A program made the translations under genes and the position numbers. The notes beneath the pieces were generated by a model. It saw only the letters and a list, made by a program, of their open reading frames with translations, did no database searches and was not told the origin of the DNA. A stretch of DNA of 64,000 bases from Aestuariirhabdus litorea (GTDB lineage: Bacteria > Pseudomonadota > Gammaproteobacteria > Pseudomonadales > Aestuariirhabdaceae): contig NZ_QWEZ01000002.1 in the NCBI RefSeq assembly GCF_003864255.1, positions 1,116,001 to 1,180,000 on the forward strand, written 5' to 3'. Below, in pieces: positions 51,425-62,400 of the stretch (position 1 is its first letter; every line of letters begins with the position of its first letter).

Positions 51425-54253
51425 ATGACTGACTACAAGTCCACTCTGAATCTTCCCCAAACCAGCTTTCCGATGAAGGCGAACCTGGCCCAGCGCGAGC
51501 CGCAGATGCTCAAGCAGTGGTATGAGATGGGGCTTTACGAAAAGATTCGTGAGGTGAGCCGTGGCCGCGACAAGCAGTTTATCCTGCACGATGGCCCTCC
51601 TTACGCCAACGGCAACATCCATATCGGTCATGCGGTCAACAAGATCCTCAAGGATATCATCGTCAAATCCCGTACCCTGGCAGGCTTTGATGCCCCCTAT
51701 GTGCCGGGCTGGGATTGTCACGGCCTGCCGATCGAGCACCAGGTGGAGAAGAAGATCGGCAAGGCGGGTAGCAAGGTCTCCTACGCCGACTTTCGGGCCA
51801 AGTGTCGCGAGTTTGCGGCCAAGCAGGTGGCTGGCCAGCGCGAGGACTTCAAGCGCCTGGGGGTGCTGGGAGACTGGGATAACCCCTACCTGACCATGAA
51901 CTTCGAGACCGAGGCCAACATCATTCGTGCCCTCGGCAAGATCGCCGAGAACGGTCACCTGACCAAGGGCTACAAGCCGGTTTACTGGAGTGTGGTGGGT
52001 GCCTCCGCCCTGGCCGAGGCCGAGGTGGAGTACCAGGATAAAACTTCCACCCAGGTGGACGTGCGTTATGCGCCCCTGGACGAGGAAGATTTCCTGTCGG
52101 CCTTCGAACTGCTCAACGGCGGTGGCGAGGGGCCGGTATCGGTGGTGATCTGGACCACCACCCCCTGGACCCTGCCCGCCAGCCAGGCGGTTTCCCTCAG
52201 CCCGGAGCTGGACTACGTGCTGGTACAGCTGGATGCCGGCCTTGGGGTAGAGCGTATCCTGCTGGCCGAGGCGATGGTGGAGCAGGTGATGCAGCGCTAC
52301 GGCATCGAGTCCTGGTCGGTGGTGGCCCGTGCCAGCGGCAGGGCGCTGGAGCGTAAAGTGCTTCACCACCCCTTCTACGAGCGCCAGGTGCAGGTGATCC
52401 TTGGCGATCACGTGACCACCGACGCCGGTACCGGAGCCGTGCATACCGCTCCCGACCATGGGGTCGACGACTTTGTGGTGGGTCGTGCCTACCAGATCGG
52501 TACCCTTAACCTGGTGGATGACCACGGGGTCTACATCGAAGCCGCCGGTGAGTTTGCCGGCCAGCATGTCTACAAGGTGGATCCCCAGATCGTGGAAGCC
52601 CTGCAGCTCAAGGGGCGCCTGGTGCGTCAGGACAAGCTGCTGCACAGCTATCCCCACTGCTGGCGGACCAAGACCCCGCTGATCTACCGGGCGACGCCGC
52701 AGTGGTTTGTCAGCATGAGTGCCAATAACCTCAAGCGCGATGCGCTGGAGGCGGTCAAAGGGGTGCAGTGGTTCCCCGGCTGGGGGCAGGCGCGCATTGA
52801 GTCGATGCTGGAGGCCAGCCCCGATTGGTGTATCTCCCGCCAGCGTACCTGGGGGGTACCGATCGCCCTCTTTGTGAACAAGGAGACCCAGCAGTTGCAT
52901 CCGCGCACCGCCGAGCTGATCGAAGCGGTGGCCCAGCGGGTGGAGCAGAAGGGGATCGATGCCTGGTTCGAGCTGGAGCCCCGCGAGCTGCTGGGCGATG
53001 AAGCCGACCAGTATGAGAAGGTGACCGACACCCTGGATGTCTGGTTTGACTCCGGCGTGACCCACTACTCGGTGCTTGACCGCCGCGAAGGGCTGCGGGC
53101 GCCGGCCGATATCTACCTGGAGGGCTCCGACCAGCACCGTGGCTGGTTCCAGTCGTCGCTCAAAACCTCCATCGCGATTCGCGGTACCGCTCCCTACAGG
53201 CAGGTGCTGACTCACGGTTTCACCGTCGACCAGGATGGCCGCAAGATGTCCAAGTCGGTGGGCAACGTGGTGGCACCCCAGGATGTGATGAACAAGTACG
53301 GTGCCGATATCCTGCGCCTGTGGGTCGCCTCCACCGATTTCAGCTCCGAGATGGCGGTCTCCGACGAGATCCTCACCCGCACTGCCGATGCCTACCGCCG
53401 GATTCGCAACACCGCGCGCTTCCTGCTGGGTAGCCTGCACGATTTTGACCCGGCGCAGCATCAGGTGGCGCCAGAGCAGATGGTGGCACTGGATCGCTGG
53501 GCGCTGGATCGGGCCCTGCAGCTGCAGACCGAGGTGGAGCACCACTACGAGCAGTATAACTTTGTCGGCCTGTGCCAGAAGATCAGCAGCTTCTGCTCCC
53601 AGGATCTGGGGGGCTTCTACCTGGATATCCTCAAGGACCGACTCTACACCACGCCCCCCAGCAGCCTCGCTTACCGCAGTGCTCAGACCGCGATCTACCA
53701 CCTGGCCGAGGCGCTGGTGCGCTGGATCGCCCCCATCCTCAGCTTTACCGCCGAGGAGATCTGGCAGGCGATGCCGGGCGAGCGCAACGAATCGGTGCTG
53801 CTGAATGTGTGGCACGATGGCCTGGTGGCCCTGTCCGCTGAGGCAACCCTGGATCGTGACTACTGGAGCCGGGTGATGACCCTTAAGGGGGCGATCAACA
53901 AGGAGATCGAGAACGCCCGGAAGCAGAAGCAGGTGGGGGGATCGCTGGAAGCGGAGCTGACCCTCTTTTGCGACGATCAGCTGCAATCCCTGCTGGGGGC
54001 GCTGGGGGATGAACTGCGCTTTGTGCTGATCACCTCCAGGGCGGAGATCAAGCCCCTGGCCGAGGCCGGTGCCGATGCGGTCGAGACCGAGCTGGATGGG
54101 TTGAAGCTGGCGCTGAAGGCCTCCACCCATACCAAGTGTGTGCGTTGCTGGCATCGTCTGGAGGAGGTGGGGAGCATCGAGGCCCATCCCGAGCTTTGCC
54201 CGCGTTGCGTGACCAACGTTGAAGGTGATGGCGAACATCGCCAGTTCGCCTGA
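51425..54253 (+). CDS. ileS: Isoleucyl-tRNA synthetase
   Basis: A 942-residue class I synthetase (E. coli IleS is 938). The HIGH motif is [12 protein letters not shown] near residues 57-68, and the KMSKS motif lies near 607-611. The editing domain contains TTTPWTLPA and DHGVDDF. The C-terminal zinc-binding segment CVRCW...CPRC is complete, indicating the bacterial-type enzyme rather than the mupirocin-resistant eukaryote-like form. It starts 18 bases after ribF and is followed 5 bases later by lspA. Confidence 0.98.
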   Translation: MTDYKSTLNLPQTSFPMKANLAQREPQMLKQWYEMGLYEKIREVSRGRDKQFILHDGPPYANGNIHIGHAVNKILKDIIVKSRTLAGFDAPYVPGWDCHGLPIEHQVEKKIGKAGSKVSYADFRAKCREFAAKQVAGQREDFKRLGVLGDWDNPYLTMNFETEANIIRALGKIAENGHLTKGYKPVYWSVVGASALAEAEVEYQDKTSTQVDVRYAPLDEEDFLSAFELLNGGGEGPVSVVIWTTTPWTLPASQAVSLSPELDYVLVQLDAGLGVERILLAEAMVEQVMQRYGIESWSVVARASGRALERKVLHHPFYERQVQVILGDHVTTDAGTGAVHTAPDHGVDDFVVGRAYQIGTLNLVDDHGVYIEAAGEFAGQHVYKVDPQIVEALQLKGRLVRQDKLLHSYPHCWRTKTPLIYRATPQWFVSMSANNLKRDALEAVKGVQWFPGWGQARIESMLEASPDWCISRQRTWGVPIALFVNKETQQLHPRTAELIEAVAQRVEQKGIDAWFELEPRELLGDEADQYEKVTDTLDVWFDSGVTHYSVLDRREGLRAPADIYLEGSDQHRGWFQSSLKTSIAIRGTAPYRQVLTHGFTVDQDGRKMSKSVGNVVAPQDVMNKYGADILRLWVASTDFSSEMAVSDEILTRTADAYRRIRNTARFLLGSLHDFDPAQHQVAPEQMVALDRWALDRALQLQTEVEHHYEQYNFVGLCQKISSFCSQDLGGFYLDILKDRLYTTPPSSLAYRSAQTAIYHLAEALVRWIAPILSFTAEEIWQAMPGERNESVLLNVWHDGLVALSAEATLDRDYWSRVMTLKGAINKEIENARKQKQVGGSLEAELTLFCDDQLQSLLGALGDELRFVLITSRAEIKPLAEAGADAVETELDGLKLALKASTHTKCVRCWHRLEEVGSIEAHPELCPRCVTNVEGDGEHRQFA

Positions 54254-54258
54254 GTCTG

Positions 54259-54762
54259 ATGGGTATGGGGCAGGGGGTAGGCATGTTGCGCTGGCTGTGG
54301 CTGACGCTGGTGGTGGTGGCGCTGGACCAGCTCAGCAAGCACTATGTGGTGGGCGTGTTTGAGCTGTACGAGCGGGTGCCGGTATTGCCGATGTTCGACT
54401 TTACCCTGGCGTACAACACCGGCGCCGCCTTCAGCTTCCTGAGTGATGCCAGCGGCTGGCAACGCTGGTTTTTTGCGGCGGTTGCCCTCGGGGTGAGTGT
54501 GATGCTGGTGCTCTGGCTGCGCTCGCTCAAGTCAGGCGAACGCTGGCTGGCGATCGCCCTGGCGCTGGTGCTGGGCGGTGCGCTGGGTAATCTTTATGAC
54601 CGCATCGTGCTGGGTCATGTGGTCGACTTTATCCTGGTCTATTACCAGCAGTACCATTTCCCGGCGTTTAATATCGCCGATAGCGCCATTACGGTGGGCG
54701 CCTTTATGTTGATTATCGATGCCCTGCGCAACCGGGAATCAAAAAACGAATCGGAAACCTGA
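54259..54762 (+). CDS. lspA: Lipoprotein signal peptidase
   Basis: A 167-residue protein with four membrane helices that cleaves the signal peptide of prolipoproteins. The catalytic aspartates are in GNLYDRI and FNIADSAI, and YNTGAAFSFL is a conserved periplasmic block. The first ATG has no ribosome binding site; an internal ATG at 54283, just before LRWLWL, has a purine-rich stretch upstream and may be the real start. It lies in the ileS-lspA-fkpB-ispH series. Confidence 0.95.
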   Translation: MGMGQGVGMLRWLWLTLVVVALDQLSKHYVVGVFELYERVPVLPMFDFTLAYNTGAAFSFLSDASGWQRWFFAAVALGVSVMLVLWLRSLKSGERWLAIALALVLGGALGNLYDRIVLGHVVDFILVYYQQYHFPAFNIADSAITVGAFMLIIDALRNRESKNESET

Positions 54763-54789
54763 CAGGCACCTGGGTGCCGGGATAGCAAA

Positions 54790-55233
54790 ATGAGTGATCT
54801 GTGTGTAGGTCCTGACCGGGCCGTTACCCTCCATTTTTCCCTGAAGCTCGAGGATGGGTCAGAGGTGGATTCCACCTTCGATAAGGCGCCGGCCACCCTG
54901 ACCATGGGCGATGGCAGCCTGCCGGAGGGGTTTGAGTCCCTGCTTCACGGCCTGGCCATCGGTGCCCGCGAGCAGTTCAGCGTCGCGCCTGAAGCGGCCT
55001 TTGGGGAGCGCAATCCAGCCAACGTCCAGCGCATGCCGCGCACCCGCTTCGGTTCCGACATTGAACTCTCGGAGGGGGTGATGCTCTCCTTCGCCGACCA
55101 GGGCGGGGCAGAGCTGCCCGGTGTGGTGACCTGGCTGAGCGAAACCGTTGTTGAGGTCGATTTTAACCACCCCCTGGCCGGACATAGACTGCTGTTCGAG
55201 GTCGAAATCATAGACGTCCAGCCCGCTGCCTGA
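54790..55233 (+). CDS. fkpB: FKBP-type peptidyl-prolyl isomerase FkpB (SlpA)
   Basis: A 147-residue SlyD-like FKBP: LHFSLKLEDGSEVDSTF, then GDGSLPEGFESLLHGLAIG, with an insert-in-flap domain in the middle (PEAAFGERNPANVQRMPRTRF). It lacks the His-rich metal-binding tail of SlyD, which matches FkpB. In enterobacteria the gene sits between lspA and ispH, exactly as here. Confidence 0.93.
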   Translation: MSDLCVGPDRAVTLHFSLKLEDGSEVDSTFDKAPATLTMGDGSLPEGFESLLHGLAIGAREQFSVAPEAAFGERNPANVQRMPRTRFGSDIELSEGVMLSFADQGGAELPGVVTWLSETVVEVDFNHPLAGHRLLFEVEIIDVQPAA

Positions 55234-55242
55234 GGTGATGCC

Positions 55243-56184
55243 ATGAAGATCAAGCTTGCCAACCCTCGTGGCTTTTGTGCCGGCGTTGACCGCGCCATCG
55301 AGATCGTCAACCGCGCACTGGACCAGTTCGAGCCGCCGATCTATGTGCGCCACGAGGTGGTACATAACAAATTCGTGGTGGAAAACCTCAAGCAGCGGGG
55401 AGCCGTGTTTGTCGATGAGCTCGACGAGGTCCCCGATGACTCCATCGTCATCTTCAGTGCCCACGGGGTCTCCCGGGCGGTGCAGGAGGAGGCCGAAGTA
55501 CGGGGGCTCAAGGTGTTTGATGCCACCTGCCCGCTGGTGACCAAGGTGCACCTGCAGGTGGCCCGTCACAGTAACGATGAGATGGAGTGTGTGTTGATCG
55601 GCCATCAGGGGCATCCCGAGGTGGAGGGCACCATGGGGCGTTACGAGCAGCGCAAGGGGCGAGGCATCTACCTGGTGGAGAATGTGGAGGATGTCGAGCG
55701 CCTTGAGGTGCTGGATCCCGCCCATCTCACCTACGTTACCCAGACCACCCTGTCGATGGACGATACGGCGCGGGTGATCGAGGCCCTCAAGGCCCGTTTT
55801 CCCGAGATCCAGGGGCCCCGCAAGGACGACATCTGCTACGCCACCCAGAACCGCCAGGATGCGGTCAAACAGCTGGCCACCGAGTGTGACCTGTTGCTGG
55901 TGGTGGGTTCGCCCAACAGCTCCAACTCCAACCGCCTGCGAGAGCTGGCCGAGCGCATGGGAACCACCGCCTACCTGATCGATAACGCCGACGAGATCCA
56001 GCTGCAGTGGCTGGAGGGGTGTGATCAGGTGGGGGTAACCGCGGGAGCTTCGGCCCCCGATGTGCTGGTTAACCAGGTGATCGATCGCCTGCAGCAACTG
56101 GGCGGGGGTGAAGTGGAAGAGCTCAAGGGGCGCGAAGAGAATATTGTCTTCTCCATGCCCCGGGAACTGCGCGACGCTGACTGA
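55243..56184 (+). CDS. ispH: 4-hydroxy-3-methylbut-2-enyl diphosphate reductase
   Basis: A 313-residue iron-sulfur enzyme, the last step of the MEP isoprenoid pathway. The cluster cysteines are in [25 protein letters not shown] and around residue 197 (CDLLLVVGS). The active-site glutamate lies in [10 protein letters not shown], and SNSNRL binds diphosphate. It starts 9 bases after fkpB and ends the series. Confidence 0.97.
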   Translation: MKIKLANPRGFCAGVDRAIEIVNRALDQFEPPIYVRHEVVHNKFVVENLKQRGAVFVDELDEVPDDSIVIFSAHGVSRAVQEEAEVRGLKVFDATCPLVTKVHLQVARHSNDEMECVLIGHQGHPEVEGTMGRYEQRKGRGIYLVENVEDVERLEVLDPAHLTYVTQTTLSMDDTARVIEALKARFPEIQGPRKDDICYATQNRQDAVKQLATECDLLLVVGSPNSSNSNRLRELAERMGTTAYLIDNADEIQLQWLEGCDQVGVTAGASAPDVLVNQVIDRLQQLGGGEVEELKGREENIVFSMPRELRDAD

Positions 56185-56244
56185 TCCCGGTCAGCAGGCA
56201 CTCCATCCCGGCGGCCGGCAGGGCGGGGTGAACAGGCCAAAAGG

Positions 56245-56796
56245 TTAAGGGTTGCAGGTCGCCGGAAACGCGGTGGCGATCTGGGCGCGGCCTACGGTGT
56301 TTATGGTGACCGACCTCCCGCTGATGGCGCCGCGGTTGTCACAGACCACAAACTGGGCCGTAGCGCCCCCCTCATTGAGCGTGCCGTCAGGGCTGAAACT
56401 GAGCCAGCCGTTGGCGGTGGCGTCTGCTCGCAGGGTGATGCTGTCGGGCTGGGCATTGACCGTCCGCAGCAGGGTGTCTCCCGCCGCAATGGGGGTATTA
56501 CCCGCGCGATCGGCGTCGGTGTAGATGGTCCACCCCTCCTCCCAGAGCCTCGCGGTTGAGCTGCTGCGGGCCAGATTCACCACCGTATTGCGGGAGACCG
56601 CTTCGCTTCGGGCATATTGAATATTGCGCACGATCTCACGGGTGGCGGCTTTGATGCGCTGGTCGGCGATAAAGGTGGCTAAGGAGGGGCCGGCCAGGGC
56701 GACAAGAATGCCGAGTATCGCCACGGCTACCGTCACCTCAACCAGGTTAAAGCCCCACTGGCGGGAACGAACGCTGGACTGATAGCTGCTTCTCAT
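56245..56796 (-). CDS. fimT: Type IV pilus minor pilin/pseudopilin, FimT/GspH family
   Basis: A 183-residue prepilin. The leader ends before the cleavage motif G-FNLVEVTVAVAIL, with Glu at mature position 5. The hydrophobic helix continues to about residue 45, and a GspH-like domain follows (FVVCDNRGAISGR, then TVGRAQI). It could be FimT or FimU; one copy only is seen. It is on the minus strand and divergent from pilV, unlike Pseudomonas where fimT/fimU lead the same-strand cluster. Confidence 0.85.
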   Translation of the reverse strand: MRSSYQSSVRSRQWGFNLVEVTVAVAILGILVALAGPSLATFIADQRIKAATREIVRNIQYARSEAVSRNTVVNLARSSSTARLWEEGWTIYTDADRAGNTPIAAGDTLLRTVNAQPDSITLRADATANGWLSFSPDGTLNEGGATAQFVVCDNRGAISGRSVTINTVGRAQIATAFPATCNP

Positions 56797-57072
56797 AGGG
56801 CGCCTTCACGGGTTTGATCCTCTTAACCCAGTATATCGGCATCTGCTTGCAGGGGTAGGGTGGGTGCCGATAGATGGCCGCGATTGCTCGATAACCCGTA
56901 TCCCCCCGCTGGCCGATTGGACGTCGCTTCCAACCGCTGTCGTGAGCGGTACCGGGGGGCGGTGATGGGGATCACAGCCTATTTAGAGTTCACCCCTGCT
57001 CGCCTCAGTGACCGTTTATTTAGGGCCTAAGGCCACTTGTCGCTCCACCCCTCAGTGTCGGGTTTCCGCTTC

Positions 57073-57078
57073 TATACT
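57073..57078 (+). promoter_or_regulatory. -10 box for the pilV operon
   Basis: TATACT lies 38 bases before the pilV ATG. No clear -35 or sigma-54 motif was found. The rest of the 319-base gap 56797-57115 shows no gene. Confidence 0.35.
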
Positions 57079-57115
57079 GCAACCATTAAAGCTTGGCCAG
57101 AGAAGCGAGTTTGAT

Positions 57116-57712
57116 ATGAAGCTGGGATCAGGGCAGTCAGGGCGGTGGTTGTTGGGCTACCACCCGATGGGGTATCAACGGGGTGTTGGCCTGCTGGAGG
57201 TGCTGGTTGCCCTGGTGATTATCAGTGTTGGCCTGCTGGGGATGGCCGGACTGCAGGCCCGTGCGGTCAAGTCCGAGCGCGACTCCTTTAACCAGACCAT
57301 GGCTATGGTGTATGGCGATTACATTATGGAGCGGGTGCGCGCCAACGCCGAAGACCCCCTCGCCGCCACCCTGCCTTACCGGATTGGTAACGCGGTGATC
57401 GGCAACCCCGGCACTGACTGTGACCTGCTGGCGGCCGATTGCACCCTGGCCCAGCGAGCGACCCAGGATATCTTTGAGTGGCAGCAGCAGGTTCGCCTCA
57501 ACCTGCCCAACGCCGATGCCATTATCTGCCTGGACGACACCCCGTTCGATGGTACCTCACGGGTCAACGCGGCGGGGGTTACTACCCTGGTGGACGGTTG
57601 CAGCGGTGCGGGAACCAACTACGCCATCAAGCTGTTCTGGCTGAATAACCGTTTTGATGATGCGACCGGGGCGGTCGATAAAAGCCGCCTGATAATGGAG
57701 TTTGTGCCATGA
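57116..57712 (+). CDS. pilV: Type IV pilus minor pilin PilV
   Basis: A 198-residue prepilin with a long leader (about 22 residues) before the site G-VGLLEVLVALVIISVG, with Glu at mature position 5. The mature N-terminal helix is followed by the typical PilV block ARAVKSERDSFNQTMAM. The ATG at 57116 is preferred because of the purine-rich AGAGAAGCGAG upstream; an ATG 17 codons later lacks one. It overlaps pilW by ATGA. Confidence 0.9.
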   Translation: MKLGSGQSGRWLLGYHPMGYQRGVGLLEVLVALVIISVGLLGMAGLQARAVKSERDSFNQTMAMVYGDYIMERVRANAEDPLAATLPYRIGNAVIGNPGTDCDLLAADCTLAQRATQDIFEWQQQVRLNLPNADAIICLDDTPFDGTSRVNAAGVTTLVDGCSGAGTNYAIKLFWLNNRFDDATGAVDKSRLIMEFVP

Positions 57713-58782
57713 AAGGGACTGCAATGAGGCGCTGCAAGAGTGCGGGCTTTTCGCTGGTCGAGCTGATGGTGTCGATGGCGCTTGGGGTTTTCCTGGTACT
57801 GGGTGTGGCGCAGATCTTCGTCAATACCAGCAACACCAACCGTGGCCAGAATGCCCTGGCCGAGATCCATGAGTCGGCCCGCTATGCTATCCGTTTCCTG
57901 CGTGATGACCTGCAGGTCGCCGGTGATAAGGGGTGCGTGCTGGGTAACGTGGGTCTGGTGAACAAGTTTAATGCGGTCGCCAACGATTTCTGGTGGGCCT
58001 TCAGCGATGACGATAATACCTGGGTACTGGGCCGGGGTATTGAAGGTTTTGAAGCGGTTGGCGCGGGTTGGGATCGGGCAGTGGATGCCGCCATCACCAA
58101 CCCGGTAGCCGGCAGCGATATCCTGGTGGTCAGGGGGACGCTTGGCCCTGCCGTGCCGGTGGCTGACTCGGTCGGGGTCAACGCCGACCTGACCCTCCAC
58201 GACACTGACCATACCCTGGCCAAGGGCGACCTGATCGTTGCCTCCTATGATTGTCGCAACGCTGCCTTCTGGGAGATCAGCAACAACCCCTCGGGCGGCA
58301 CTACGGTTCAGTATGCCACCAACTGCGGTGCCACCAATGGCCCCTGCAACAGCGCTAAGAATACCGACATGTGGCTGCGTCCCGATCCGGCGAGCGACAT
58401 CTATCCCGAGCTGCGTAAAATTTCCACCCGTGCCTATTGGGTACGTAACAACCCAAACGGCATCCCCTCACTCTACACAACCAATGGAATCAACGGCGTT
58501 CAGGAGCTGGTGGAGGGGGTCGAGCAGCTGCAGATCACCTACGGTATCAACAGCAACAATAACCAGTGGGAGGCCGTGCAGGAGTATTTGACGGCCGACG
58601 CCGTTGATGACTGGGGTCAGGTAAGCAGTGCTCGCATTACCATGCTGGTGCGCAGCCCAACCCTGAATTCCAGCACTGGGCGGCAGGATATAGTACTCGA
58701 GGGGGCAGCGGCCCCGCTTTCGTTCACCGATGGCTTCCTGCGCAGGGCTTTCTCTTTCACTGTTAACCTGAGGGGGCGCTAA
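57709..58782 (+). CDS. pilW: Type IV pilus minor pilin PilW
   Basis: A 357-residue prepilin with cleavage motif G-FSLVELMVSMALGVFL. Then come NTNRGQNALAEIHESARYAIRFLRDDL, as in PilW, and an ending in FLRRAFSFTVNLRGR. It takes part in priming pilus assembly with PilV, PilX and PilY1. Its start overlaps the pilV stop. pilX begins 2 bases after its stop. Confidence 0.92.
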   Translation: MKGTAMRRCKSAGFSLVELMVSMALGVFLVLGVAQIFVNTSNTNRGQNALAEIHESARYAIRFLRDDLQVAGDKGCVLGNVGLVNKFNAVANDFWWAFSDDDNTWVLGRGIEGFEAVGAGWDRAVDAAITNPVAGSDILVVRGTLGPAVPVADSVGVNADLTLHDTDHTLAKGDLIVASYDCRNAAFWEISNNPSGGTTVQYATNCGATNGPCNSAKNTDMWLRPDPASDIYPELRKISTRAYWVRNNPNGIPSLYTTNGINGVQELVEGVEQLQITYGINSNNNQWEAVQEYLTADAVDDWGQVSSARITMLVRSPTLNSSTGRQDIVLEGAAAPLSFTDGFLRRAFSFTVNLRGR

Positions 58783-58784
58783 AG

Positions 58785-59420
58785 ATGACGAGCAAGCGAA
58801 CTCAAACGCCTGCGGTTTTTAATCGGCGCAAAGAGCGCGGCAGTGTGCTGGTTGTGAGCCTGCTGCTGCTACTCGCGATCACCATTCTGGCGGTCAGCGG
58901 GATCCAGGATTCGGTGCTGCAGGAGAAGATGGTACGTAATCAGCGTCTCGCCGCAGAGAGCTTCCAGGCTGCTGAGTGGGGGGTGCGGCAGGGGGAGCTT
59001 TTCCTCTGGAACATCAACCCCGACCAGCCTCCCCAGGTGTTCAATACCGCCCAGCCCGGGGTGACCATCTGGCGACTCAATGATGACGATATCGCCACCA
59101 AGGATGCCGGTAACGATCTTACCCAGACGGCCGCCTGGTGGTTTGACCCTGCGAGGGGGGGAACCGAGACCTGGTGGACCGTTAACGCGGAAACCCCGGC
59201 GGCGGCCTATCACTCTCCCTTTTATGGGCCCCAGTTTGTGGTGGAGCAGCAGACCTGTAACCAGATCAGTGGTTCCGGAGGCGGGTTGGGATCGGGGCAA
59301 ACCCAGCAGTGGCGTTGTCTTTACCGGGTGACCGCAAACAGTAAATCGGTAGACGCCGAAGCCTACGGCCCGTCGGTCAAGGTGCAGTCCACCTTTGTAA
59401 AAAATTATGCCACCAAGTAA
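58785..59420 (+). CDS. pilX: Type IV pilus minor pilin PilX
   Basis: A 211-residue protein with the basic leader RRKERG before SVLVVSLLLLLAITILAVSG. PilX proteins have this atypical prepilin motif without the usual FTLxE start. EKMVRNQRLAAESFQAAEWG is the PilX/PilX_N signature. The stop lies inside the 5' region of the pilY1 reading frame, so the two genes are closely coupled. Confidence 0.92.
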   Translation: MTSKRTQTPAVFNRRKERGSVLVVSLLLLLAITILAVSGIQDSVLQEKMVRNQRLAAESFQAAEWGVRQGELFLWNINPDQPPQVFNTAQPGVTIWRLNDDDIATKDAGNDLTQTAAWWFDPARGGTETWWTVNAETPAAAYHSPFYGPQFVVEQQTCNQISGSGGGLGSGQTQQWRCLYRVTANSKSVDAEAYGPSVKVQSTFVKNYATK

Positions 59421-59475
59421 TCGAAGCAGGAGCGAAAGCTTCTCCGAACAGTCCGTGCAGGCGGAGGGTATTTAC

Positions 59476-62400
59476 ATGAAAAAGTTCACCACCGGGGTTA
59501 GGCAGTTACTGGTAACGGCGACCACGGCCACGGCTGTTACCCTGGCGGGCAATGCCTCTGCCGCCCCCTTGGGGATTGCCCAGACGCCCCTCTTCCTGGG
59601 CGTTGCCCCCGATCCCAACGTGCTCTTTGTGGTGGATGACTCCGGTTCAATGGACTGGAGCGTCACCACCACCGCGCACTACCCCCAATGCGCCTATTAC
59701 GTGGCAAGTGGCAACAGCAATGGCAGTACCACCAACCGTCGTAACCCCAAGGTGGGGCAGTTTTATCGTCGCGATGATGGCGGAACCAGCTGCTCAGGGA
59801 TCGATGCGCACTACTACAGCTTTCGTAACAGCATGAACAAGTACGCCCGCCTTGCCTGTAACAGCGGCACTAACGACAGCCCCAATGTTACCCAGCGCCT
59901 CTGTACCGGTGAGCGCTGGGGTTATGGCCCCACCGACACTCGCCACGACTGGCGAGTCTTGAGCTCCGACCTTAATACCACCTATTTCGACTCCCGCCGC
60001 CAGTACCTGCCCTGGCCGGGTAAATCCAGCATGAGCATCACCGCTGCCAGGGTGGATGCCAACCCCAATGAGAACAATAACGGTGATCGGGACCTGACCG
60101 GGCTCAACTGGGCCGTATGGATGGATGACAAGGGGTGGGATGAGAGCGTGGCCGACTGGCCTGGCCACGATATCGCCACCAACACCCCCAACGGCTGGGT
60201 GGATTTGTGGGACAGCTATGTTCGCTATGCCATCATCAATGACAGTGGTACCTGGAAGATCACCCGTACTCCCTACCGTTATGACATCAGTGGTACAGGC
60301 CCCTACAGCGCTACCGCCGGTACAACGGTAGAGTTGGTGGAGGGTAGCGATATCTCCGGCGACGATAACCTGGCCGGTGCCCGCCGCGCTGACGGTAGCC
60401 TCGATATGGAGCGGGCCAAGACCAACGTGGCGAACTGGTTTACCTACCACCGCAAGCGCCAGCACGTCACCAAGTACGCGGTGGCTGATGTCATCAGCAA
60501 ACAGCCCGACCTGCGCTACGGCTTTCACACCATCAATAACCGGCGCACGGTGGATCTGCCCATCGCCTCCTACAAGTACGACAACAGCGGCAGCTATGCG
60601 GGCCATAACGCCAACATCGTCAGCCGCTACTACGACTATGTGCAGCCAGCGCTGGGTACCCCGCTGAAGCAGGCCCTGGATCGTGCCGGTAAATACTACC
60701 AGTACGACAGTGGCGGTATGGGCGGGACCCGCAAGGAGGACCGGATCACCAGCTCTTGCCAGGCCAACTACACTCTGCTTTTTACCGACGGCTTTTACAG
60801 CAACGCCTCCATGGGTTACCCCGACGCAGGGCCGACGGATATCGCCAATATGGGTACCACCACCGGGGGAGGGGATAACGATGGCACGGCCGATACCCTG
60901 GCGGATATTGCCCGTTACTTCTATGTGAAGGATCTGCGCCCCGACCTGGACAACAACGTCAAGCCGGTCTCCGTGGATCCCGCCTCCTGGCAGCATATGA
61001 ACACCTTCACCATCGCTTTCGGGGTGACCGGTGTGCTCGAGGATACCGATCAGCCTAATGACGGCATTCCCAACGACCCCTCACCCCCTGCTGAAAACCT
61101 GCCAATCAACTCGCGCCTGTGGGGCGCCTCCAGCCTTAGCTCCAGCCAGGATATTCCGCAGAAGATCGATGACCTCTGGCACGCAGCCGTGAACAGTCAT
61201 GGGCAGTTTATCTCGGCCAAAAACCCCCAGGAGGTGGTGGATGGAGTCAACAAGGCGCTCTCCGAGATCGTCGACCGGACCGGCTCTGCCGCCGCGGTAG
61301 CAGCCAGTACCGGCTCGCTGAACACCGATACCCATGTCTACCAGGCCAAGTTTGACTCACGGCGCTGGAGCGGCTCGTTGCAGTCACTGCCCTTCTCCGA
61401 TGGCAGCAATATCGATACCGTCGGGCACCTCTGCTACGGACGGGATCCTTTGACCAACCAGCCGCTCTATCCCCGCGGAACCCTTTGCCCCACCGAGTGG
61501 GACTCGGCGACGGTGATGCTGGGGCAGAACTTCTCCAGTGGTCGCGCGATCATTACCAACGTGGCCGGTGCGGGCCGTGCCTACCGCTGGCCTAACCTCA
61601 ACAGCACCCAGCAGGGGTTGCTGCAGACCGATATGCCCAGCGGCCTGACCACCGCGCAGCAGACCGCCTACGGCACGGCGATCACCAACTACCTGCGAGG
61701 AGACAGCTCCAATGAGTTTGGTAACGGGGGAGCCTTCAGCTTCCGCCTGCGCAGCGGTCCGCTGGGTGATATTGTTCACTCCTCTCCCCAATACGTGAAG
61801 GTGCCCAATATCCCCTATCCTGACGCCATTGGCAGTTCCAGCAAGCTTTACAGCAGCTTCCGCACCGCCAACCTGAGCCGCCAGGCGATGGTCTATGTGG
61901 GTGCCAACGATGGCATGATGCACGCCTTTAATGCCGATACCGGTGAAGAGAAGCTGGCGTTTGTCCCCAACAGCGCCTATAGCAAGCTCAGAAAGCTGGC
62001 CAGGCAGGACTACTCCCATGAATATATTGTCGACGGTACCCCTACGATTGTGGATATGTACTTTGCCTCCGCCAGCCGCTGGAAAACGGTGCTGGCGGCC
62101 GGCATGGGGGGCGGTGGACGCGCCATCTTTGCCCTGGATGTAACCGACCCCGCCGCGTTCAGTGAGGCCAATGCGGCCAGCCTGTTCCTGTGGGAGTTCA
62201 CCGATAACGACCTCGGTCTCACCTACAGCCAGCCCCAGCTGGTGAAACTGAATAACGGCAAATGGGCGGCCATTTTTGGTAATGGCTACAACGCCACCGG
62301 TACCGATACCGCGATGCTCTTTATTGTGGATGTGGAGACCGGTGCCCTGATCAAGAAGATCGATACCGGTGTCGGTAACAGTACCGACACCAACGGCTTG

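Noticed and set aside
50660-54238. A 1192-residue open frame on the minus strand opposite ribF and ileS
   Set aside because: It is a shadow of the GC-rich third codon positions of ileS and ribF; its translation is His/Gln/Gly-rich without any motif, and both genes on the plus strand are certain.
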